Source: an uncultured Porphyromonadaceae bacterium (GTDB taxonomy: Bacteria > Bacteroidota > Bacteroidia > Bacteroidales > Muribaculaceae). Taken from it: DNA of 64,000 nucleotides. The stretch covers positions 62,001 to 126,000 of the forward strand of contig CAMNRO010000004.1 of the NCBI GenBank assembly GCA_946553045.1, in the 5' to 3' direction. The notes below the pieces were generated by a model, which worked only from the letters and a program-made list of their open reading frames with translations, was not told the DNA's origin and did not search any database. Of the stretch, positions 26,407 through 35,349 are shown piece after piece. The position numbers were made by a program, and so were the translations under genes. How positions within the stretch are numbered: the stretch's first letter is position 1; each line of letters starts with the position of its first letter.

Positions 26407-28257
26407 ATGTTGGAGAAAACTAATGTAAAGGTTCTCGACAAGGTGGTTGTGCGATTCTCGGGCGACTCCGGCGACGGTATGCAGCTCGCGGGCAACATCT
26501 TCACCAATGTATCGGCAGGCCTGGGCAACCAGGTGTCTACCTTCCCCGACTATCCGGCCGAAATCCGCGCCCCGCAGGGCTCGCTCAGCGGCGTTTCGGG
26601 TTTCCAGGTAAGCGTCGGCACAGGCGTCCACACACCCGGCGATGCCTGCGATGTCCTCGTTGCCATGAATGCGGCGGCACTCAAGACCAACCACCGCTTC
26701 CTCAAACCCGGAGGCGTAATCGTGGTCGACATCGACTCGTTCCGCGAAAGCGACCTCAAGAAAGCCCAGTATGCCACCGACAGCCCCTTCGAGGAGCTCG
26801 GTATCAAGGCTCAGATTGTAGAAGTGCCCGTCACCACCATGACCAAGGCAGCTCTCGCCGACACAGGTCTCGACAACAAGAGCGTGCTCAAATGCCGCAA
26901 CATCTTCGTGCTCGGCCTCATCTGCTGGCTCTTCGACCGTCCGCTCGAAGGCGCCCTCAGACACCTCAAGAAAAAATTCGCAAAAAAACCGGCTGTCTAC
27001 GAAGCCAACGCAAAAGTGCTTCAGGCAGGCTACGACTACGGCCACAATATCCATGCTTCGGTGAGCACCTACAAGGTTGAGACCGAAGACCCGCGCCCGG
27101 GAGTATATACCGACATCAACGGCAACACCGCCACCGCCTGGGGCCTCATCATGGCCTCCGAGAAATGCGGCCGTCCGCTCTTCCTCGGCTCATATCCCAT
27201 CACCCCCGCCACCGACATTCTCCATGAGCTCGCCAAGCGCAAGGACCTCGGTGTGAAGGCTTGCCAGATGGAAGACGAAATCGCCGGCGTATGCTCGGCT
27301 ATCGGCGCAGCCTTTGCCGGCAACCTCGCCGTGACATCGACCTCCGGCCCCGGCCTCGCACTCAAGAGCGAAGGCATCGGCCTGGCTGTAATCGCCGAGC
27401 TCCCGCTGGTAGTCATCGACGTGCAGCGCGGCGGTCCCTCCACCGGCCTCCCCACCAAGACCGAACAGACCGACCTCATGCAGGCCCTCTACGGCCGCAA
27501 CGGCGAATCGCCCCTGGCTGTGGTGGCTCCCGCATCGCCCACCGACTGCTTCACAATGGCCTTCGAGGCCTGCCGCATAGCCGTCGAGCACAGCACCCCC
27601 GTGATTCTGCTCAGCGACGCCTTCATCGGCAACGGCTCATCGGCATGGCGCATACCCGAGGCCGACGAATATCCTGAAATCAAGACTCCCGACATACCCG
27701 CCGAAATGCTCGCCGACGGCAGCTGGCGCCCCTACACCCGCCGCGAGAACCTCGGCCGCTACTGGCCCGTAGGCGGCACCGAAGGTGCCACCCACCGCCT
27801 CGGAGGCCTCGAGAAAGACGCCAACACCGGCGCCATCTCCACCGACCCCGTCAACCACGAGAAGATGGTCCTCCTGCGCCGCGAGAAAATAGCCCGTATC
27901 GCCGACGACATACCCGCTCTCGAAGTGCTCGGCGACCCCGATGCCGACACTATCCTCGTAGGATGGGGCGGAACATACGGCCATCTGCGCACCGCCGCCG
28001 AAGAGCTCTGCCGCCAGGGCAAGAGCGTGGCATTCACCCATTTCCGCTACATCAACCCGCTGCCGGCAAACACCGCCGAAGTGCTCGCCCGCTACAAACG
28101 CGTGATTGTGGCCGAACTCAACACGGGCATGTTCGCCGACTATCTGCAGGCACGCTTCGCAGACCGCCAGATACTACGTATCAACAAGATACAGGGCCAG
28201 CCGTTCAGCGTAAGCGAAGTGGTTGAAAAAACCATCGAAATTATGAATGAAGAATGA
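26407..28257 (+). CDS. korA: 2-oxoglutarate:ferredoxin oxidoreductase, alpha subunit (gamma-alpha fusion)
   Basis: A 616-aa subunit of a 2-oxoacid:ferredoxin oxidoreductase, most likely 2-oxoglutarate to succinyl-CoA or the reverse carboxylation, in the cytoplasm. Residues 1-195 are the gamma domain (VVRFSGDSGDGMQLAGNIF, NAAALKTNHRFLKPGGVIVVD). From about 225 the alpha TPP/pyrimidine domain begins (GNTATAWGLIMASEKCGRPLFLGSYPITPATDILHELA, MEDEIAGVCSAIGAAFAG, TSGPGLALKSE). It ends with the domain-II part near 520-610. The beta subunit follows after a 56-base gap filled by an intergenic repeat, and the final codons IMNEE-stop lie in that repeat. Substrate (2-oxoglutarate rather than pyruvate) follows the Kor-type split but is an inference. 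Confidence 0.93.
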   Translation: MLEKTNVKVLDKVVVRFSGDSGDGMQLAGNIFTNVSAGLGNQVSTFPDYPAEIRAPQGSLSGVSGFQVSVGTGVHTPGDACDVLVAMNAAALKTNHRFLKPGGVIVVDIDSFRESDLKKAQYATDSPFEELGIKAQIVEVPVTTMTKAALADTGLDNKSVLKCRNIFVLGLICWLFDRPLEGALRHLKKKFAKKPAVYEANAKVLQAGYDYGHNIHASVSTYKVETEDPRPGVYTDINGNTATAWGLIMASEKCGRPLFLGSYPITPATDILHELAKRKDLGVKACQMEDEIAGVCSAIGAAFAGNLAVTSTSGPGLALKSEGIGLAVIAELPLVVIDVQRGGPSTGLPTKTEQTDLMQALYGRNGESPLAVVAPASPTDCFTMAFEACRIAVEHSTPVILLSDAFIGNGSSAWRIPEADEYPEIKTPDIPAEMLADGSWRPYTRRENLGRYWPVGGTEGATHRLGGLEKDANTGAISTDPVNHEKMVLLRREKIARIADDIPALEVLGDPDADTILVGWGGTYGHLRTAAEELCRQGKSVAFTHFRYINPLPANTAEVLARYKRVIVAELNTGMFADYLQARFADRQILRINKIQGQPFSVSEVVEKTIEIMNEE

Positions 28258-28307
28258 TGAATAACAGTTCATTCAATCCATAATTCATAATCCCTAATTC
28301 ATAATTT
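28238..28307. repeat. Degenerate ATTATGAAT inverted repeat between korA and korB
   Basis: AAATTATGAAT (28238-28248) pairs with ATTCATAATTT (28297-28307). The left arm includes the end of the korA reading frame, and the right arm stops 6 bases before the korB ATG. It uses the same words as the repeat at 8611-8706. Confidence 0.85.
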
Positions 28308-28313
28308 AAAGAA

Positions 28314-29324
28314 ATGGACTCTCAATATACAGCAGCCGACTATAAAAGCGAACAGGCCGTGCGATGGTGCCCGGGCTGCGGCGACCATGCAATCCTCAAC
28401 ACCCTCCACAAAGCAATGGCTACCCTGGGTGTGCCCCCGCACAAAACTGCCGTCATATCGGGTATCGGCTGCAGCTCGCGCCTGCCCTACTACATGAACA
28501 CATACGGCTTCCACACAATCCACGGCCGTGCAGCCGCCATAGCCACCGGCTACAAAGTGGCAAACCCCGAAATGACCGTATGGCAGATTTCGGGCGACGG
28601 CGACGGCCTCGCCATCGGTGGCAACCACTTCATACACGCCGTGCGCCGAAACATCGACATAAACATCGTGCTCTTCAACAACAAAATCTACGGCCTCACC
28701 AAGGGCCAGTACTCCCCTACGAGCGCACGCGGTTTCGTGTCGAAATCGAGCCCCTACGGCACCGTCGAAGACCCCTTTATTCCCGCTGAACTCGTATTCG
28801 GCGCCCGCGGCAACTTCTTCGCCCGCAGTATCGACGTAGAACTCGCCACATCGCAGGACGTCCTCGCCGCAGCAGCCCGCCACAAAGGCACATCTGTAGT
28901 CGAAATACTCCAGAACTGCGTGATATTCAACAACGGAATCCACAACGCCATCACCGACCGCGAAGTCCGCGCCGACCGAACAATCCTCCTCCGCCACGGC
29001 GAAAAAATGATATTCGGCAAAGACAAAAACAAAGGCCTCGTACGCGACGGATTCCTCCTCAAAGCCGTGATTATCGGCGAAGACGGATACACCATCGACG
29101 ACGTGCTCGTTCACGACGCCCACACCGAATCCAACTTCCTCCACCAGCAGCTTGCCATGATGGACGGCGAGACCCTCCCCCTCGCACTCGGCGTAATCCG
29201 CGACGTCGAAGCCCCCACATACGACGCCGGCGTCTCCGCCCAGGTGACCGAAGTCCGCGCCGCCAAAGGCTTCAACACCCTCCGCGACATGATCCTCGCC
29301 GGCGAAACCTGGACCGTCGAATAA
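28314..29324 (+). CDS. korB: 2-oxoglutarate:ferredoxin oxidoreductase, beta subunit
   Basis: A 336-aa beta subunit that binds thiamine diphosphate and passes electrons to ferredoxin. The Cys pair in RWCPGCGDHAIL (about 15-25) belongs to the iron-sulfur region. GIGCSSRLPYYMNTYGFHTIHGRAAAIATG and the TPP/Mg motif GDGDGLAIGGNHF...NNKIYGLTKGQYSPTS are all intact. Together with KorA it forms the complete two-gene enzyme typical of anaerobic Bacteroidales. No separate ferredoxin-like delta subunit is encoded next to it. A terminator follows. Confidence 0.95.
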   Translation: MDSQYTAADYKSEQAVRWCPGCGDHAILNTLHKAMATLGVPPHKTAVISGIGCSSRLPYYMNTYGFHTIHGRAAAIATGYKVANPEMTVWQISGDGDGLAIGGNHFIHAVRRNIDINIVLFNNKIYGLTKGQYSPTSARGFVSKSSPYGTVEDPFIPAELVFGARGNFFARSIDVELATSQDVLAAAARHKGTSVVEILQNCVIFNNGIHNAITDREVRADRTILLRHGEKMIFGKDKNKGLVRDGFLLKAVIIGEDGYTIDDVLVHDAHTESNFLHQQLAMMDGETLPLALGVIRDVEAPTYDAGVSAQVTEVRAAKGFNTLRDMILAGETWTVE

Positions 29325-29367
29325 AGCCAGAAAAACAACAATCGTTTAGACAGCAAATCTATATTAA

Positions 29368-29407
29368 ACTCCCGCCGAAAGACATTATCTCTCGGCGGTA
29401 GTTTTTT
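29368..29407 (+). terminator. Terminator after korB
   Basis: CCGCCGA pairs with TCGGCGG around a 13-base loop, with an outer ACT/AGT pairing, then six Ts. Confidence 0.85.
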
Positions 29408-29485
29408 GACAAACCCCATCTGTTAAAATGTATTAATAAGGCCATTTTAACACAAACCAACCGTCTCTATTCACATTTTTTTGTT

Positions 29486-29493
29486 TATATTTG
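29486..29493 (+). promoter_or_regulatory. Possible promoter -7 element before the GH31-SusCD operon
   Basis: TATATTTG fits TAnnTTTG, but no TTTG box lies at the usual distance, as in regulated promoters. It leaves a leader of about 120 bases before the GH31 signal peptide; the leader is AT-rich and I see no stable structure in it. Confidence 0.4.
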
Positions 29494-29619
29494 CCAAAAA
29501 TCCTTCTATCATACCTTGATTTAGCGACTATAGAACAACATAAAGTCATCAAAATCATCAACAACTTCGCTTTTAAACCATTTTAGCACATTAAATTAAC
29601 CTTTTTCAACAATCCCACC

Positions 29620-32278
29620 ATGAGAAAGCTATTGAAAGGCTTATTCCCAATCCTTACCGCATTACTCTGTAACTCACAGAGTGTCAGCGCATTATCAGGG
29701 GGGGGGTAATTCTGCACATCTGACCGACGGAATCGTTTACAAAGACAAGCATGTCCGATTTACAGTAGTATCAGATGGTCTTGTACGATTAGAATACTCT
29801 CCAAAAGGCAAATTCGTTGACGATAAATCGCAGGTAGCTGTAAACCGCCTTTATCCCGAATCCAATGCCAAAGTCATCTCCGACAAGCAGTATGTGACAA
29901 TCCAGACTCCGAAACTGGAGCTGAAATACAAGAAAAACTCCGGGCCTTTCACCGCCGACAACCTTACGATAGAATCGCGGGGCGACATCAAACCTTTCTC
30001 TTGGCATCCCGGCATTGCCCAGAAAGAAAATCTAATGGGCACCACCCGCACTCTCGACCGATGGGACGGCCCCGACATCATGGTAAAAAACAAGGACGGC
30101 AAGTACGAGCCCAAACCGGGCCGACTTGAGACCGGCCTACTGGCTCGAGACGGCTGGACATTACTCGACGACTCGCGAAGCTACCTCTTCGACAACGACC
30201 CTGAGCTCGAATGGGTTAAAGAACGCAAGAACAACAAAGGTTCGCAAGACTGGTACTTCATGGCCTATGGCAACGACTACAAAGGAGCCCTCAAAGACTT
30301 TACCACGCTTGCAGGCCAGATTTCACTTCCGCCCAGATATGCATTCGGCTACTGGTGGTCGCGCTGGTGGGCCTATTCCGAACATGAGTTCCGCGATCTA
30401 ATCCAGAGTTTCAACGACTATCAGATTCCACTGGAAGTGCTCGTTATCGACATGGACTGGCACTACACCGATGCCGACCACGGAGGCTGGACCGGCTGGA
30501 CGTGGAACCGCCGTTTATTCCCTGAACCAGAGAAATTCCTCAACTATCTCCGCGACAACAATCTGAAGGTAACACTAAACTTACACCCGGCTTCAGGCGT
30601 CAAGAAATTCGAAGCCGCATATCCCGACATAGCCCGCGAAAACGGCATTGACCCCGCAACGGAAAAAGACGTGCCATGGGTCACCTCCGACAAGCGCTTC
30701 ATAAACAGCATATTCAAGCACATTCTCAACCCGATGACCGACCAGGGAGTCACATTCTGGTGGCTCGACTGGCAACAGGCCCTCTACGATTCGAAACTCG
30801 ACAGTCTCAGCAACACATGGTGGCTAAACTATACTTTCTTCACTAAAATGGCAAAAGACCGTCCTGAGGTCCGGCCACTTCTTTACCACCGCTGGGGCGG
30901 TCTGGGTAACCACCGATACCAGATCGGATTCTCAGGTGACAACTATGTGACCTGGAAATCACTCGATTTCCTGCCATACTTCACATCAACAGCCGGAAAT
31001 GTCTGCTACGGATTCTGGAGCCACGACCTTGGCGGCCACTATCTCGCACCCGGCGACACGACCACCAACCCCGAACTCTATGCCCGTGCCATGCAGTATG
31101 GAGCCTATAGCCCAATCATGCGCACACATTCCAACAAGAACCGCTATCTTGTTAAAGAACCATGGAATTTCGACCGCCGCATATTCAGCAACATCCGTAA
31201 TTCCATACAGCGCCGCTATCAAATGGCACCCTACATCTACACCATGGCGCGAAAGGCCCACGACACATCAGTTGCCCTGTGCCGCCCGATGTATTACGAC
31301 TACCCCGATGCCGAAGAAGCATACGCACAGAAAAACCAGTACATGTTCGGCGACAACATGATAGTCAAGCCCGTCACAGCGCCCGTCGAGGCCGATGGAT
31401 ATGCCACTGTAGAAGTATGGCTTCCCGAAGGGCAATGGTATGAGGAAGCCACCGGTACCATGCTCGAAGGAGGCAAGACATATCAGCGCCGATTTAACAT
31501 CGACGAAACTCCCGTCTACATCAAAGCCGGCTCCATTCTGCCATTCCACGCCGAAAAGGAAAGCACCCTGCGCTTCAACAACCCGGCTTATTCACTTACC
31601 GTATATCCCGGTGCCGACGGCTGCTTCACCATCTACGAAGACAACGGCAACGACCAGAAATACGAAACCGAATACGCCACCACAGATGTCTACTCCCGCC
31701 ACGAGGGCAACAGACTCACCGTGAAAATAGCTCCCCGCAAGGGCTCGTATGCAGATATGCCGAAGTCGCGTCGCTTTCAGGTGAAAACAGTTGCTGTAGC
31801 CCAGCCCAAATCTGTGAGAATAGACGGAACCGACGCCACATTCACCTACGTGCCCGAAGAACTCGCTGTAATCATAGACCTTCCTGAAAAAGAATGCGAC
31901 CGGGCCCGCACCGTCGAAATCGAATACCCCGACTCATACATGATTGCAGACGGCACGATCGGCAACATGAGCCGCTTCGTAAACGCATTCGGAAACATCA
32001 AGAACCGCTACGCGCGCCTTGAGGTAACCGAAGATTTCGGCCCGATGAGCATAATCTACGAAGCTATGGGCTACGCTCCCGAAAAAAATGCCGAACTGCT
32101 CGCCCAGTTCCGCGAGAGATTCGACCGCCTGCCCGAAATAGTAAAGGCTCAGCCGCTCGACGACAAAACTCGCGTATGGTTCCTCAACGCCGTCAATAAA
32201 CCAGAGGCAGCCAAAGCTATAGCCGACGAAATGGCAGCCAAGGCAGCGGCTAAAGCAGCTTCCGAAGACAAAAAATAA
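29620..32278 (+). CDS. GH31 alpha-glucosidase family enzyme with a G9 frameshift after the signal peptide
   Basis: Glycoside hydrolase family 31 enzyme of a SusCD locus, likely an exported alpha-glucosidase or alpha-xylosidase. ATG 29620 encodes a signal peptide, MRKLLKGLFPILTALLCNSQSVSA, but nine Gs at 29698-29706 place a stop right after LSGGG. The enzyme continues in the next frame (GGGNSAHLTDGIVYKD); with eight Gs both parts would join. The track's GTG 29681 start would give a cytoplasmic form. After an N-terminal DUF4968-like beta domain comes the barrel with VLVIDMDWHYTD, FWWLDWQQ (probable nucleophile Asp) and IGFSGDNYVTW (probable acid/base), then a C-terminal beta-domain near 650-730. 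The last 120 residues form an Ala-rich helical tail unusual for the family. Substrate unknown. Confidence 0.88.
29698..29706 (+). repeat. Poly-G tract (G9), candidate phase-variation switch
   Basis: Nine consecutive Gs lie at the junction of signal peptide and mature GH31 enzyme. Nine gives a stop (TCA GGG GGG GGG TAA). Eight or eleven would make the full exported protein. Homopolymer G tracts of this length are classic slipped-strand hot spots. Confidence 0.85.
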
Positions 32279-32293
32279 GCCGACTCAGGCTTG

Positions 32294-32330
32294 CGTGGCA
32301 ACGGAGGGTAAACACCCTCCGCAGCCACCG
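32294..32330 (+). other. Intercistronic hairpin between GH31 and susC
   Basis: CGGAGGGT-AAAC-ACCCTCCG, extended by GTGGC/GCCAC, forms a stable hairpin without a T run. It probably protects or processes the transcript between the hydrolase and the abundant SusC/SusD messages, or ends part of the transcription. Confidence 0.6.
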
Positions 32331-32393
32331 CTGTACCCCTGACTCATAAATAAACTTCATTAATCACAACCTTTTTTCTAAAAACCACCGAAC

Positions 32394-35336
32394 ATGTCAA
32401 ACAAGAAAAACGACGTGCTCCGGCTTTTCGGAATCCTCTTGCTATGGATAACCGCAGCCGGATTTACGACCTCGGCACAGACAGTGACCGGCACAATCAC
32501 AGGTGACGATGACCTCCCGGTAGTGGGAGCCTCGGTAGTTGTCGACAACGCCAAGACCGGCGTCTCTACCGACCTCGACGGCAACTTCTCCATCAACGCC
32601 AAAATAGGACAGAAACTCACAATCTCTTGCGTTGGCTACCTATCCAAAACAGTCAAAATCGACAAAACCACCGGGCTCAATATCATCCTTGAGACCAATA
32701 CAAGCCTGCTCAACGACGTCGTCGTGATCGGCTACGGACAAACCGAACGCAAGCGCGTAACCTCGGCCATCACCACAATCAAAGGCGACGACCTCGTGCA
32801 GGGCATCGGCGGCGCAACAGTAGCTACTGCCATGCAGGGTAAAATTCCTGGCCTTACCATCAACACTTCTAACAACCCAAACACCTCCAGCCCCGGCTTC
32901 CAGCTCCGAGGTGTAGCTTCGGTAAACTCATCGAAAGGCCCGCTTGTAGTAATCGACGGTATTCCCGGCGGCGACATTCGCTCTATCAACCAGGAGGATA
33001 TCGAATCTATCGACGTGCTCAAAGACGCCTCGGCAGGAGCCATCTATGGTACTCGTGCCGCCGGCGGCGTTGTGCTTATAACCACCAAGAGCGGCAAAGC
33101 CGGCAGAACAACGGTGACATACTCAGCCGAACTCTCAATTGACCATATTCGCAAACGCCCCGAAATGCTTTCGCCTGAAGAATTCGTCGCCGAAGGTCTC
33201 GGTTACGACTACGGCTACCAGACCGACTGGTACGGCGAGCTCGTCAACGACAACGCATTCTCCAACAAGCACACTATGACCCTCAGCGGAGGCACCGAAA
33301 AAGCCAACGTATATGCCTCGCTCATGTACAACAACGACAACGGCCTCATCAAGAAAAATACTCGTACCGACTATTCGGGCCGCATCAACGCCAATTTCAA
33401 GGTTTTCGAAAACAAACTTGATATAGGCACACGTCTGCAGGTGCGCCAGTCGAACCGCAACAGCCTCGGCAACACATCGCGCCTCAACAATGCAATGACC
33501 CTCAACCCTACTATTCCCCTGATGGATCCCGAAAATCCCGATAACTACAACATTCAGTCCAACGGTCTTGGCGGTACAACAACCTCGCCAGTGGCCGACC
33601 TCGCATACCGCGACTTCGAAGGCCGCGATCAATGGATGACAGCTTCGGGAACTCTCAAATACAACATCCTTCCAGGATTCTCGGTGCAGGCAAGCGCCAA
33701 TATCGACTACCGCCAATACCGCGCCTACGAATACCGCAGCCCCAAGCACCTAACATCTATCGAGACCGGCAAAAAAGGATATGCCAAGCACTCATACTCG
33801 CACGAGCTATACAACTCCTATGAAGCCTACGCATCATACCGCAAAGACTTCGGCCGTCACAACATCGACGCCGTGGCCGGCTGGAGCTTCTGGCAGAACT
33901 CAGGTGACAGTTTCAACGCCGAAAACTCCGACTTCACCATCGAAGGCGTAGGACCCTGGAACCTCGGCGAAGGCTCCGACCTCAAGGAAGGCATGGCTGG
34001 AATGGCTTCATACAAAGACCCGCGCCAGCGGCTGATAGCATTCTTCGGCCGAGCCAACTACTCCTACGACGAAAAATACCTCCTCTCTCTGTCATACCGC
34101 CGCGAAGGCTCCTCTAAATTCGGTGCTAACAACCACTGGGGCAACTTCTGGTCCGTATCTGGCGGCTGGCGTATAATCCGCGAGGAATTCATGAAAGACA
34201 TCGAATGGCTCAACGACCTCAAGATTCGCGCAGGCTACGGTGTAACCGGTAACAACGGTCTCCCATCCGGACTAACCACAACCCTGTTCACAAACTATGG
34301 CGAATACCCCTTCCAGGGCATCTGGCAGACCAGCTGGGGTCCACAGCGCAATGTCAACCCCGACATCAAGTGGGAGGAAAAACACGAACTTAACATCGGT
34401 TTCGACTTCGCAATGTTCAACAACCGCCTCTGGGGCCGCTTCGACTGGTACAAGCGCAAAGTAAACGACCTCATTTATCTGCTCAACGTGCCCGTTCCAC
34501 CAAACGTGCTCAAGACTTGCTACTACAACGTAGGCTCACTCTCCAATAACGGTTGGGAAGTAGAACTCGGAGGCAACATCCTCGACACCAACGGCTGGCA
34601 CTGGGATGCAACCGTTCGTGCATTCGGCAACAAATCAAGAATCGACAATCTCGGCTATGAAGGCGCATATGTCAACTCCGACAACCTGCCTGACCCCGGC
34701 AGCCCTGGTGCCGTTACACGAATCAGCGCCAAAAGCAATATTGGCGAATTCTGGGTATACCGCCACGCCGGCTTTGACGACGACGGTAAATTCCTAATCT
34801 ACGACCAGGAAAACAATATCGTGCCCGCAGAGAAAAATCTGAACGTCGACAACCGTGTCTACAAAGGCAACGCTCTGCCGAAAGTAATCCTTTCATTCGA
34901 CACCCAGGTGAAATACCGCGACTTCGACCTCGGCATACAGCTACGCTCTTGGCTCGACTTCGACATCTACAACGGTTTCGTGATGTACAACGGCATAGGC
35001 GACGGAAGCCAGAAAAACATGCTCCGCGACTATTACTACGACCATAAATTCATCAAGGACAACACCAAGGTCATATCCGACTACTTCCTCGAGGACGGCT
35101 CATTCCTCAAAATCGACGCAATCACTCTCGGATACACTCTCAACGCCGCCAAATTCAACAAATACGTGCAGAAGATACGTCTCTACGTCACAGCACGCGA
35201 CGTGGCCACTTTCACCAAGTATAAAGGCTACAACCCCGAAGTCAACATCAACGGCCTCTTCCCCGGCATCGAATGGCCTTCAGTCACATATCCGCAGTCG
35301 ACCCGGTTTACATTCGGCGCACAATTAACATTTTAA
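32394..35336 (+). CDS. SusC/RagA-type TonB-dependent outer-membrane transporter
   Basis: A 980-aa outer-membrane glycan importer. A signal peptide (about 1-29, ending TTSAQ) is followed by the carboxypeptidase-like regulatory domain (VTGTITGDDDLPVVGASVVVDNAKTGVSTDLDGNFSI). Next come the TonB-box region (NDVVVIGYGQTERKRVTSAI), the plug with GIPGGDIRSINQEDIESIDVLKDASAGAIYGTRAAGGVVLITTK, and the 22-strand barrel ending in TRFTFGAQLTF. It takes up oligosaccharides in a complex with the SusD lipoprotein encoded 13 bases later. With the GH31 enzyme upstream, the likely cargo is an alpha-glucan or related oligosaccharide, which is an inference. Confidence 0.96.
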   Translation: MSNKKNDVLRLFGILLLWITAAGFTTSAQTVTGTITGDDDLPVVGASVVVDNAKTGVSTDLDGNFSINAKIGQKLTISCVGYLSKTVKIDKTTGLNIILETNTSLLNDVVVIGYGQTERKRVTSAITTIKGDDLVQGIGGATVATAMQGKIPGLTINTSNNPNTSSPGFQLRGVASVNSSKGPLVVIDGIPGGDIRSINQEDIESIDVLKDASAGAIYGTRAAGGVVLITTKSGKAGRTTVTYSAELSIDHIRKRPEMLSPEEFVAEGLGYDYGYQTDWYGELVNDNAFSNKHTMTLSGGTEKANVYASLMYNNDNGLIKKNTRTDYSGRINANFKVFENKLDIGTRLQVRQSNRNSLGNTSRLNNAMTLNPTIPLMDPENPDNYNIQSNGLGGTTTSPVADLAYRDFEGRDQWMTASGTLKYNILPGFSVQASANIDYRQYRAYEYRSPKHLTSIETGKKGYAKHSYSHELYNSYEAYASYRKDFGRHNIDAVAGWSFWQNSGDSFNAENSDFTIEGVGPWNLGEGSDLKEGMAGMASYKDPRQRLIAFFGRANYSYDEKYLLSLSYRREGSSKFGANNHWGNFWSVSGGWRIIREEFMKDIEWLNDLKIRAGYGVTGNNGLPSGLTTTLFTNYGEYPFQGIWQTSWGPQRNVNPDIKWEEKHELNIGFDFAMFNNRLWGRFDWYKRKVNDLIYLLNVPVPPNVLKTCYYNVGSLSNNGWEVELGGNILDTNGWHWDATVRAFGNKSRIDNLGYEGAYVNSDNLPDPGSPGAVTRISAKSNIGEFWVYRHAGFDDDGKFLIYDQENNIVPAEKNLNVDNRVYKGNALPKVILSFDTQVKYRDFDLGIQLRSWLDFDIYNGFVMYNGIGDGSQKNMLRDYYYDHKFIKDNTKVISDYFLEDGSFLKIDAITLGYTLNAAKFNKYVQKIRLYVTARDVATFTKYKGYNPEVNINGLFPGIEWPSVTYPQSTRFTFGAQLTF

Positions 35337-35349
35337 TATCTGAACAGTC

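Noticed and set aside
29325-29619. Riboswitch in the korB-GH31 gap
   Set aside because: Apart from the terminator the sequence is AT-rich with no stable or recognisable aptamer.
29681-29700. GTG 29681 as the authentic GH31 start
   Set aside because: It would give a cytoplasmic protein with an odd start, while a perfect signal peptide lies one frame over immediately upstream; kept only as an alternative.
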